DNA of 64,000 nucleotides from CAVSSX01 sp963730735 (GTDB lineage Bacteria; Actinomycetota; Acidimicrobiia; Acidimicrobiales; RAAP-2). The position numbers and the translations under genes were made by a program. Numbering within the stretch: position 1 is the first letter of the stretch; each line of letters starts with the position of its first letter. The notes under the pieces were generated by a model. The model did not search any database. It had not been told where the DNA came from and saw nothing but the letters and a program-made list of their open reading frames with translations. Positions 56,752-64,000 of the stretch are shown in pieces. The stretch lies in assembly GCA_963730735.1 (NCBI GenBank), contig CAVSSX010000012.1, forward strand, positions 310,001-374,000, read 5' to 3'.

Positions 56752-58390
56752 CACCGGCGGTCGGCCTCGATGGGCCGCCAGCGATGGGCCCGAGGAAGGG
56801 CCGGCGTGGCGCACCGACTCGGGGATCGAGGTGCAGGCCCTCTACACGGCCGACGACGTGGCCGGCGGCCTCGAGGCGCTCGACCGCCGCCTCGGGCGAC
56901 CCGGCGAGCCCCCGTTCACCCGAGGGCCGTACCCGACGATGTACCGGGGGCAACCCTGGACGATGCGCCAGTTCGCCGGCTTCGGGTCGCCGGAGCAGAC
57001 CAACGCCCGGTTCCGGTTCCTGCTCGACCAGGGGCAGACGGCGCTCTCGGTGGCCTTCGACCTGCCGACCCAGCTGGGCTACGACTCGGACCATCCGAAG
57101 GCGGCCGGCGAGGTCGGCCGGGTCGGGGTGGCCATCGACACGGCGGCCGACATGGAGGGTCTCTTCGACGGCCTCCCGCTCGACAAGGTGTCGGTGAACT
57201 TCACCATCAACGCCACCGCCCCCATCATCCTGGCCACCTACCTGGTGGCCGCCGAGCGCCAAGGCGTGGCCTACGCCGACCTGGCCGGGACCCTGCAGAA
57301 CGACATCGTGAAGGAGTTCCTGGCCCGCAATACCTTCATCTACCCGCCCGGGCCGTCGCTGCGCATGACCACCGACGTCATCGAGTTCGCCTCGAGCCAG
57401 CTCCCCCGGTTCAACCCGATCTCGATCACCGGCTACCACGCCCGAGAGGCCGGCTGTGACGCCATCCAGGAGCTCGGACTGACCATGTCGTCGGCCATCG
57501 CCTACTGCGACCTGCTCGTCGACCGCGGTCTGGCCTTCGATGACTTCGCCCCGCGCCTGTCGTTCCATTTCGCCACGACCATGGACCTGTTCGAGGAGGT
57601 GGCCAAGCTCCGGGCGGCCCGGCGCCTGTGGTACTCGATCGCCACCGAGCGGTTCGGCGCCGCCGACCCGGCCTCGGGCCGACTGCGCTTCTTCTCGGGG
57701 AACTCCGGGACCACCCTCACCGCCCAGCAGCCCCTGAACAACATCATCCGGTCGACCATCCAGTGCCTCGGGGCGGTGCTCGGCGGCGCCCAGTCCATCC
57801 ACGTCATGGGCTACGACGAGGCCTTCGAGATCCCGAGCGAGGAGGCGGTCACGCTGTCGCTGCGAACCCAGCAGATCGTGGCCCTCGAGTCCGGTGTCAC
57901 CCGGACCGCCGACCCCCTGGCCGGCTCGTTCTTCGTCGAGCAGCTGACCGACACCCTGGAGGCCCGGGCCCGGGAGGTCATGGTCGAGATCGACGACCTC
58001 GGCGGGATCGTGCCCGCCCTCGAGCAGGGCGTGCCCCAGCGGTGGATCGCCGAATCGGCCTACCGCTACGAGCAGGACCTGGCATCGGGGACGCGGCCCA
58101 AGGTCGGCGTGAACGTCTTCGGCGACGCCGGCGAGGCGCCACCGCCGCTCGACCTGTTCGAGGTGGTGGGCGACGGCACCGACCAGGCGGCCCGCACCGT
58201 GGCCTGGCGGTCGGGCCGCGACGCCCGGGCGGTCGACGCCGCCCTCGGACGGCTGGCCCGCGAGACGGCCGACGGCGCCAACGTCATGCCGCCGCTGCTC
58301 GGCGCGGCCCGGGTCGGGGCCACGGTGGGCGAGATGGCCGACGTCCTGCGGGCGCTCTTCGGTGAGTTCGAGGAGCCAGCGCTGTGGTGA
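56748..58390 (+). CDS. Acyl-CoA mutase large subunit (methylmalonyl-CoA mutase family), probable 5' frameshift
   Basis: TIM-barrel subunit of an AdoCbl-dependent carbon-skeleton mutase (methylmalonyl-, isobutyryl-, 2-hydroxyisobutyryl- or ethylmalonyl-CoA). TMYRGQPWTMRQFAGFG, LSVAFDLPTQLGYDSDHP, NDIVKEFLARNTFIYPPGPSLRM, ISITGYHAREAG and AQSIHVMGYDEAFEIP are unmistakable. It stops at about 520 aa with no B12-binding domain, so a separate small subunit is needed; none is in the window. The intact frame begins at GTG 56831, but conserved WRTDSGIEV lies just upstream without a start. GTG 56748 (GTGA overlap) fits if one base is missing near 56781. Confidence 0.9.
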
Positions 58391-59574
58391 GCGGCCGCAT
58401 CGGGCCCGGCGTCGTCACCGGACCGCTCGACGGCCAGCGGGTCGTCGACCTGACGCGGTTCGTCTCGGGTTCCTACGCCACCGCCCTGCTGGCGGCGCTC
58501 GGGGCCGAGGTCATCAAGGTCGAGCCGCCCGACGGCGACCCCTACCGGCACCAGGGGACCCAGCGGCTGGGCGACGAGTCGGTCCTCTTCCTCTCGCTCA
58601 ACTCGGGCAAGAAGAGCGTCGTGCTCGACTTCAAGAAGCCCGAGGGCCGGGCGGCCCTGGACGAGCTGTTGGCCACGGCGGACTTCTTCGTGGAGAACGC
58701 CCGACCCGGCAGTCTGGCCGCCCACGGGCTCGACTGGAACTCGGTGCACGGGCGCCACCCCCACCTGGTCTACGGCTCCATCTCGGGCTACGGCGAGGTG
58801 GGACCGGACGCCCACCGGGGCGGCTTCGACCTGGTGCTCCAGGCGGCGGCGGGGATCATGAGCGTCACCGGCACCGAGGCATCGGGCCCGGTCAAGGTGG
58901 GTGCCCCGGTGCTCGACATCGGCGCCGCCCTCAGCTGCGTGGTGGGGCTGCTGGCGGCCCACATCGATCGGCTGGCCACCGGCACCGGCCGTCGGGTCTC
59001 GTCGTCGCTGTTCGAGTTCGCCGCCGCCGCCCAGTCCACGGTGGCCGCCGACTTCCTGGCCGCCGGGGTGGTCCCGGGCCGCCTCGGCACCCACTCGCCG
59101 ACCTTCGCCCCCTACGGCAGCTTCCGCACCGCCGACGGCTGGCTGATCCTCGCCGGCACCGGCTCCGAGGAGCTGTGGCTCCGGGCCTGCGACGTGCTGG
59201 CGGCGCCGGAGTTCGCCACCGACCCCCGCTTCGCCGACAACGCCGCCCGGGTGGCCCACCGAGACGAGCTCACGGCCTGCCTCGAGGCGCGGCTCGCCGG
59301 GGCGTCCACGGCCGAGTGGCTCGGACGGTTCGAGGCGGTCGGCATCCCGGCGGCCGAGGTGGCCGACCTCGGCCAGGTGCTCGAGAGCGAGCAGGTGGCG
59401 GCGCTGGGCACGGTCCAGGAGCTCGACCACCCCTCGGCCGGCCCCTACCGCGTCGTCGGCTTCCCGGTCCGGCTCGACGGTCGGCCCCTCGACATCGTGC
59501 GGCCGGCGCCGGTGCTCGGGGCAGACAACGGCGCCCTGCTCGGCCCGGCCGGGCCCGGGGAGCCGGCGGCGTGA
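58384..59574 (+). CDS. Class III CoA-transferase (CaiB/BaiF family)
   Basis: A 396-aa CoA-transferase that moves CoA between acids via a glutamyl- or aspartyl-anhydride enzyme. QRVVDLTRFVSGSYATALLAALGAEVIKVEPPDGDPYR is the family opening; the catalytic Asp lies in GAPVLDIGAALSC. GTG at 58384 or 58387 starts it; the latter overlaps the mutase stop as GTGA, with GAGGAG upstream. In this operon it should activate an acid for the neighbouring acyl-CoA mutase. Confidence 0.93.
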   Translation: MVSGRIGPGVVTGPLDGQRVVDLTRFVSGSYATALLAALGAEVIKVEPPDGDPYRHQGTQRLGDESVLFLSLNSGKKSVVLDFKKPEGRAALDELLATADFFVENARPGSLAAHGLDWNSVHGRHPHLVYGSISGYGEVGPDAHRGGFDLVLQAAAGIMSVTGTEASGPVKVGAPVLDIGAALSCVVGLLAAHIDRLATGTGRRVSSSLFEFAAAAQSTVAADFLAAGVVPGRLGTHSPTFAPYGSFRTADGWLILAGTGSEELWLRACDVLAAPEFATDPRFADNAARVAHRDELTACLEARLAGASTAEWLGRFEAVGIPAAEVADLGQVLESEQVAALGTVQELDHPSAGPYRVVGFPVRLDGRPLDIVRPAPVLGADNGALLGPAGPGEPAA

Positions 59575-60707
59575 GCGGCCCGGCGACCACCTCGGCCGTG
59601 CGGCCGTCGGCCGAGGCCCTGGTCCCGACGGTGGTCGACCGCACGAGGGAGCTGGCGGCCATCCCCGCCCCGACCTTCGCCGAGCGTCGCCGGGCCGAGC
59701 GCGTCGCCGCCTGGTGGAAGGCCGACGGCTGGTCGCAGGTCTCGATCGACGGCGCCGGCAACGTCTGGGCCCGGGTCGGACGGGGCGACGGGGCCGCCGT
59801 GGTCATCTGCGCCCACCTCGACACCGTGTTCGGCGAGGACGTGGACCTGACCGTCACCGTGGAGGGCGACCGGATGTCCGGGCCCGGCGTGGGCGACAAC
59901 AGCGTGGCCGTGGCCGCCCTCTCGGCGGTGGGCCGGCTCATCGACCACCGGCCGGCCCACCGGCCGGTGTGGTTGCTGGCCACGGTGGCCGAGGAGGGAC
60001 TCGGCAATCTGGCCGGTGTGCGCTGGGCCCTCGAGCATCGTCCGGGACCGCTGGCCGCCCTGATCGCCGTCGAGGGCAACTACCTCGGGCGGGTGGCCAC
60101 CACCGGGGTGGGTTCGGTGCGCTGGCGGGTGGCCCTCCACGGTCCCGGCGGCCACGCCTGGGAGCGGGCCGAGGCACCGAACGTGGTCCACGAGGCCGCC
60201 CGACTGGTCGCCGGACTGGCCGGGCTGGCGGTCGTGCCCGGGCGGCGGTCGGTGAACGTCGGCACCCTCTCGGGCGGCGAGACGATCAACGCCCGGGCCC
60301 GTCACGCCGCCTTCCAGGTCGACCTGCGGGCCTCGAGCGCCAAGGGCCTGGCCGCACTCGAGCGGGAAGCGCAGACGGTGCTCGACCAGCCCCTCCCCGA
60401 GGGCGTCGAGCTCACGGTCGAGACCCTCGGGCGCCGTCCGGCCGGCGGGGTGGGCGCCGTGCACCCCCTGGTCCGGGCGGCCACGGCCGCCCTCGAGCGG
60501 GCCGAGATCGAGCCGGTGGTCGTGGCGGCGAGCACCGACGCCAACGCGGCGTTCGCCGCCGGGATCCCGGCGATCTCGGTCGGGGTGACCGTCGGCGCCG
60601 GCGAGCACACCGAGCAGGAGTGGATCGACCTGCCGCCGATCGCCACCGGGCTGCGGGCCCTGGCCGACACGGTGGCCATCTTCGAACGGGAGAGCGACCT
60701 TGCCTGA
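59571..60707 (+). CDS. M20-family metallopeptidase/deacylase
   Basis: A 378-aa M20 hydrolase with a complete active site: CAHLDTVF (HxD), GPGVGDNSVAV (Asp), TVAEEGLGN (Glu-Glu) and GAGEHTEQEWID (His). The dimerisation domain has VALHGPGGHAWERAEAPN. It is only distantly like the M20 protein at 55512. GTG 59571 overlaps the CoA-transferase stop (GTGA). Amide or peptide substrate; in tenA operons M20 enzymes can deformylate pyrimidine amides (YlmB), but this cannot be assigned from sequence. Confidence 0.92.
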   Translation: MSGPATTSAVRPSAEALVPTVVDRTRELAAIPAPTFAERRRAERVAAWWKADGWSQVSIDGAGNVWARVGRGDGAAVVICAHLDTVFGEDVDLTVTVEGDRMSGPGVGDNSVAVAALSAVGRLIDHRPAHRPVWLLATVAEEGLGNLAGVRWALEHRPGPLAALIAVEGNYLGRVATTGVGSVRWRVALHGPGGHAWERAEAPNVVHEAARLVAGLAGLAVVPGRRSVNVGTLSGGETINARARHAAFQVDLRASSAKGLAALEREAQTVLDQPLPEGVELTVETLGRRPAGGVGAVHPLVRAATAALERAEIEPVVVAASTDANAAFAAGIPAISVGVTVGAGEHTEQEWIDLPPIATGLRALADTVAIFERESDLA

Positions 60708-61845
60708 GCGCACACCGGCGGGGAAACTGGCGGGCGAGGGGGGCGGACCGGAGGAGGCCGCCACGCCGGACACGCCATCGGACACCCCGGCCACCCTCGT
60801 GACCCGGGGGGTCATCCTGCAGCCGGTCGACGAGCCGGCGACGTTCGCGGCCATGGTCGAGGAGATCGAGGCCCTCGGCTACGCCGACCTGTGGTGCACC
60901 GACTCCTCGCTCCACGCCCGCAACCCCTACGCCTACCTGACCCTGGCGGCCACCCGGACCGAGCACCTCGGGCTGGGCACCGCCGTGACCAATCCCCTCA
61001 CCCGGCACCCGGCGATCACCGCCGTGGCCGCCACCACGGTCGACGAGATCTCCGGCGGCCGGTTCACCCTGGGCATCGGGGCCGGCGACCGGCCCCTCCT
61101 GGCCCTCGGCTACGCCCCGGGCACCTTGGCCAACCTCGAGGCCGCCATGGGGGTCATCCGGCGGCTGTGGCGGGGCGAGACGGTGGACGAGGCGACCGAG
61201 CGCATGGTGCTCCACGACGCCCACCTCCGGTTCCCGGCCCGCCCAGACCTCCCGATCTACGTGTCGGCATCGGGTCCGAAGACCCTCGAGCTAGCCGGGC
61301 GCATCGCCGACGGCGTGCTGGTGCTGGCCGGCCTGTTCGACGAGGCCGTGGCCTGGGCGATCGACTGCATCGACCGCGGGGCCCGGGCCGCCGGCCGCCC
61401 CCGGCCGCACGTGGCCTTCTGCGCCTACGGGGCCATCGACGACGACCCCGAGGCGGCGATGGCCGCCGGACGGGGGATCGCCTCGTGGTTCCCCCAGACG
61501 GCCCCGGTGATCTGCGAGCTGGCCGGCCTCGACCCGGCCGTCGTCGAGGCCGTCCGGCGGGCCTACCGGGGCGGCGAGTTCCAGGAGGCGGCCACGGCCG
61601 CCGCCCTCCTCCCCGAGGACTTCGTTCGGCAGGTGTCGCTGGCCGGCGACGCCCGCCACGCCACCGAGCGCATCCGCAGCGTGCTCGCCGCCGGCGCCGA
61701 CTCGGTCCAGCTGTTCCCGCTCGGCCCGCGCCGCATGGCCACGGTCCGGGCCTTCCCCGAGGCGTGGGAGCGGGCCCGGCGCGAGCTGTCCCAGATGGAG
61801 TTCGACCCGGCCGTGGCGGTCGGAGGGAGCGAGGTGTCACGTTGA
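60700..61845 (+). CDS. LLM-class F420-dependent oxidoreductase
   Basis: A 381-aa luciferase-like enzyme, with about 30 extra Gly/Pro-rich residues before VTRGVILQPVDEPATFAAMVEEIEALGYADLWCTDSSLHARNPYAYLTLAA. ISGGRFTLGIGAGDRPLLALGY and LPIYVSASGPKTLELAGRIADGVLVLAG resemble the methylene-H4MPT-reductase-like subgroup. TTG 60700 with GGGAGAG upstream overlaps the M20 gene by 8 nt; a downstream start is possible given the extension. May oxidise or open the heterocycle (inference). Confidence 0.9.
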   Translation: MPERTPAGKLAGEGGGPEEAATPDTPSDTPATLVTRGVILQPVDEPATFAAMVEEIEALGYADLWCTDSSLHARNPYAYLTLAATRTEHLGLGTAVTNPLTRHPAITAVAATTVDEISGGRFTLGIGAGDRPLLALGYAPGTLANLEAAMGVIRRLWRGETVDEATERMVLHDAHLRFPARPDLPIYVSASGPKTLELAGRIADGVLVLAGLFDEAVAWAIDCIDRGARAAGRPRPHVAFCAYGAIDDDPEAAMAAGRGIASWFPQTAPVICELAGLDPAVVEAVRRAYRGGEFQEAATAAALLPEDFVRQVSLAGDARHATERIRSVLAAGADSVQLFPLGPRRMATVRAFPEAWERARRELSQMEFDPAVAVGGSEVSR

Positions 61846-62546
61846 CGACCACCCAGGACGCCTCGACGGCGTCCCTCGACGACGCCGCCCTGTCCGGGGC
61901 GCTCAAATTCCAGGGGCGTGACGCCTGGAGGGCGGCGGTGCACCACCCGATGGTGGCCGAGATCGGCGCCGGGGTGCTCCCCCACGCCACCTTCCGCTTC
62001 TACTTCGAGCAGAACGTCTGCTACCTCGAGGACTACGCCCGGGCCATCGGCCTGGTGCTGGCCAAGGCACCCGACCGTGACGCCCTGGGCGTCCTGTCCC
62101 GGTTCCTGGACCAGATCGTGGCGTCGGAGATCCCGGCCAACCTGGACTTCCTCGAGCGGCTGGGGGGCACGCCCCACGCCGACCCCCTGGTCGCCATGAC
62201 CCCGACGGCCTACGCCTACACCCGACACATCCTGCAGGTCTGCGAGCACGAGAGCGCGGCCTGCGGGCTGGCGGCCATCCTGCCGTGCCAGTGGAGCTAC
62301 GGCGAGATCGGCCTGCGCCTGGCGGCCACGATGCCCGAGGACCCCATCTACGCCGCCTGGGTGTCGATGTTCTCCGAGCCCGGCTACGACGACCTGGTCG
62401 GGGCCTCGACCCGGCTCCTCGACCGGCTGGCCATCGAGGCCGGCCCGACCGAGCGGGCCCGGTGCTCGGCCGTCTTCAACCGCTCGACCTTCTACGAGGT
62501 CGAGTTCTGGGACATGGCCTACGGCGGCGCCGGGGCGGCGTCGTGA
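61842..62546 (+). CDS. tenA: TenA-family thiaminase II-like protein
   Basis: A 234-aa helical protein. Compared from memory with Bacillus TenA, LPCQWSYGEIG keeps the catalytic Cys (about residue 149), FYEVEFWDMAY keeps the catalytic Glu and SPTAYSYT-like TPTAYAYT is conserved. But the residue equivalent to Asp44, which binds the aminopyrimidine (QD in Bacillus), is Asn here (EQNVCYL). TenA cleaves thiamine or aminopyrimidine amines to hydroxymethylpyrimidine. TTG 61842 overlaps the LLM stop (TTGA). With M20 hydrolases alongside, it may act on a modified pyrimidine. Confidence 0.88.
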   Translation: MTTTQDASTASLDDAALSGALKFQGRDAWRAAVHHPMVAEIGAGVLPHATFRFYFEQNVCYLEDYARAIGLVLAKAPDRDALGVLSRFLDQIVASEIPANLDFLERLGGTPHADPLVAMTPTAYAYTRHILQVCEHESAACGLAAILPCQWSYGEIGLRLAATMPEDPIYAAWVSMFSEPGYDDLVGASTRLLDRLAIEAGPTERARCSAVFNRSTFYEVEFWDMAYGGAGAAS

Positions 62547-64000
62547 GCACCACCACCGTCCCCCGCTCGGGCGTGCCGGCGTCCGCCCTCGAGTTCGTCG
62601 ACCGACCCCACCGGCTGTTCATCGGCGGCGAGTGGGTGGCGACGGCCGACCACCTCGAGTCGAGGGACCCAGCCACCGGCGAGGTGCTCTGCCCGGTGCC
62701 CCTGGCCACCCGGGACCACGTGACGGCGGCGGTGGCGGCGGCGTCGGGGGCGCTCCGGAGCTGGCGGCGCACCGCCGCCAGCCGGCGGGCCCGGTTGCTG
62801 TGGACGCTGGGCGACCTCGTCGAGCGGGCGGCCGAGGAGCTGGCGGCGCTCGAGGTCCTCGACAACGGCAAGCCGCTGGGCGAGGCCTCGGCGGTCGACC
62901 TCCCGCTCACCGCCGAGATCTTCCGCTACTTCGCCGGGTGCGCCAACGGCCTCGAGGGGGCGGTGGTCCCCAACTCGGCCCCCGACGTGCTGACCCTCTC
63001 CACCCGGGAACCCATCGGCGTGGTCGCCGCCATCACCCCGTGGAACTTCCCCCTGCTCGAGGTGGCCTACAAGCTCGGCCCGTCCCTGGCCGCCGGATGC
63101 ACGGTGGTGGTCAAGCCGTCCGAGCTGGCGGCGCTGTCCACGCTCCGGCTCATGGAGCTGGTGGTCGAGGCGGGCTTCCCCCCCGGGGTGGTCAACGTGG
63201 TCGTGGGCGGCCCGGAGATCGGCGACGCCCTGGTCACCCACCCCGGGGTGGCCAAGATCGCCTTCACCGGCCAGACGGCCACCGGGCGCCAGATCCTCCG
63301 GGCGGCATCGGACCGGCTCACCCCGGTGAGCCTGGAGCTCGGGGGCAAGAGCCCGAACATCGTGTTCGCCGACGGCGACCTGGCCGCCGCCACCGGCGGG
63401 GTGTTCGGGGGCATCTTCTTCAACCAGGGCCAGGCCTGCGTGGCCGGGTCGCGGCTGCTGGTCGAGGTGTCGGTGGCCGACCAGCTGGTCGAGACGGTGG
63501 TGGCCCTGGCCGAGGGGGTCCGGCTGGGCGACGGCTTCGACCCCTCGACCCAGATGGGACCGGTGATCTCGGCCGACCACCGGCGGGGCATCCTCTCGAT
63601 GGTCGAGGGCGCCGTGGGCGCCGGGGCGGCGGTCGTCACCGGCGGCCGGGCGGGCGAGGTCGAGGGCCTGCCGGGGGGCTACTTCGTGGAGCCGACGGTG
63701 CTCACCGGGGTGACGGCCTCGATGGACGTGGCCCGCGAGGAGGTCTTCGGACCGGTCCTGGCCGTCCTCCCGTGGGAGGACCCCGACGAGCTGGTGGCCC
63801 TGGCCAACGACGTCCCCTACGGCATCGCCGCCGGCATCTGGACGGCCGACACCGCCAAGGCCCTCCGGATCGCCCAGGACCTCGAGGTCGGCACGGTCTG
63901 GATCAACACCTACGGCATGTTCGACGTGGCCGTGCCCTTCGGCGGCCGCAAGGAGTCGGGGACCGGTCGAGAGCTCGGCAAGGCGGCCCTCGACCCGTAC
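62543..64000 (+). CDS. Aldehyde dehydrogenase, 3'-partial at the window edge
   Basis: NAD(P)-dependent ALDH. From GTG 62543 (GTGA overlap with tenA) it reads RLFIGGEWVATADHLESRDPATGE, ITPWNFPLLEVAYKLGPSLAAG, FTGQTATGRQILRAAS, the catalytic Glu in VSLELGGKSPNIVF and Cys in NQGQACVAGSR, and EEVFGPVLAVLPW, to FGGRKESGTGRELGKAALDPY at the edge. Betaine-aldehyde/aminoaldehyde-dehydrogenase-like in style. About 486 residues are visible and only a few should be missing. It ends the visible part of the plus operon and could oxidise a released semialdehyde. Confidence 0.93.
   Translation, partial: MSTTTVPRSGVPASALEFVDRPHRLFIGGEWVATADHLESRDPATGEVLCPVPLATRDHVTAAVAAASGALRSWRRTAASRRARLLWTLGDLVERAAEELAALEVLDNGKPLGEASAVDLPLTAEIFRYFAGCANGLEGAVVPNSAPDVLTLSTREPIGVVAAITPWNFPLLEVAYKLGPSLAAGCTVVVKPSELAALSTLRLMELVVEAGFPPGVVNVVVGGPEIGDALVTHPGVAKIAFTGQTATGRQILRAASDRLTPVSLELGGKSPNIVFADGDLAAATGGVFGGIFFNQGQACVAGSRLLVEVSVADQLVETVVALAEGVRLGDGFDPSTQMGPVISADHRRGILSMVEGAVGAGAAVVTGGRAGEVEGLPGGYFVEPTVLTGVTASMDVAREEVFGPVLAVLPWEDPDELVALANDVPYGIAAGIWTADTAKALRIAQDLEVGTVWINTYGMFDVAVPFGGRKESGTGRELGKAALDPY

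Overview
The window is about 70% GC, densely packed with genes, and rich in GTG/TTG starts and 4-nt stop/start overlaps. It carries five F420-type luciferase-like oxidoreductases, three acyl-CoA dehydrogenases, DHA2 efflux pumps, DUF2254 and DUF2252 proteins and an MmpL-type transporter. This points to a free-living, catabolically versatile actinobacterium. My best guess is the Acidimicrobiia, but that is inference from gene style and there is no marker gene to confirm it. I see no rRNA, tRNA, CRISPR array, insertion sequence, prophage or replication origin.

Layout. 1-16.3 kb is a patchwork of acyl-CoA and small-molecule catabolism: an MmsA-type aldehyde dehydrogenase, acyl-CoA dehydrogenases, LLM oxidoreductases, two methyltransferases, a SnoaL-like protein and a FabH-like ketosynthase. 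It also holds an MmpL-like transporter cut by an in-frame TAG, with a 53-aa membrane peptide gene downstream, and a frameshifted GT-C-like membrane protein. 16.5-23.7 kb is an efflux and regulator block: two PaaI-like thioesterases, three DHA2 MFS pumps, two HxlR regulators and one MarR regulator, with readable divergent promoters and palindromes. 23.8-35.7 kb holds an alcohol dehydrogenase, a cupin, a CMD/cyclase/VOC mini-operon, a doubly frameshifted LLM gene, DUF2254, DUF2252, a PLDc_N-SHOCT protein and a frameshifted MFS pump.

35.8-64 kb is the most distinctive part. (a) A minus-strand operon (46.1 to 38.2 kb) encodes a dipeptide-type ABC importer with both subunits of ethanolamine ammonia-lyase (EutBC) placed between the binding protein and the fused double ATPase. 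(b) Two related PhyH-dioxygenase/SnoaL modules flank it. (c) A minus-strand run (55.1 to 47.2 kb) encodes an NCS1 permease, a TRZ/ATZ-type amidohydrolase, a GntR regulator, a Rieske oxygenase, a TenA-like protein, a PhyH oxygenase, a SnoaL protein and a TetR regulator. (d) Divergent from it, a tightly coupled plus-strand operon (55.5 kb to the window end) encodes an M20 hydrolase, a cobalamin-dependent-type acyl-CoA mutase large subunit, a class III CoA-transferase, a second M20 hydrolase, an LLM oxidoreductase, TenA and an aldehyde dehydrogenase. Two copies of a 17-nt motif in inverted orientation sit at the two divergent promoters between (c) and (d), so the operons are probably one regulon. 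I infer import of a nitrogen heterocycle or conjugated amine, hydrolysis and oxygenation, then CoA activation and skeletal rearrangement. The substrate is unknown.

Sequence quality. At least eight single-base frameshifts and one in-frame stop interrupt genes whose reading frames are otherwise perfectly maintained. Uncorrected sequencing or assembly errors are the simplest explanation, so the broken genes listed here should be treated as possibly intact in the organism.
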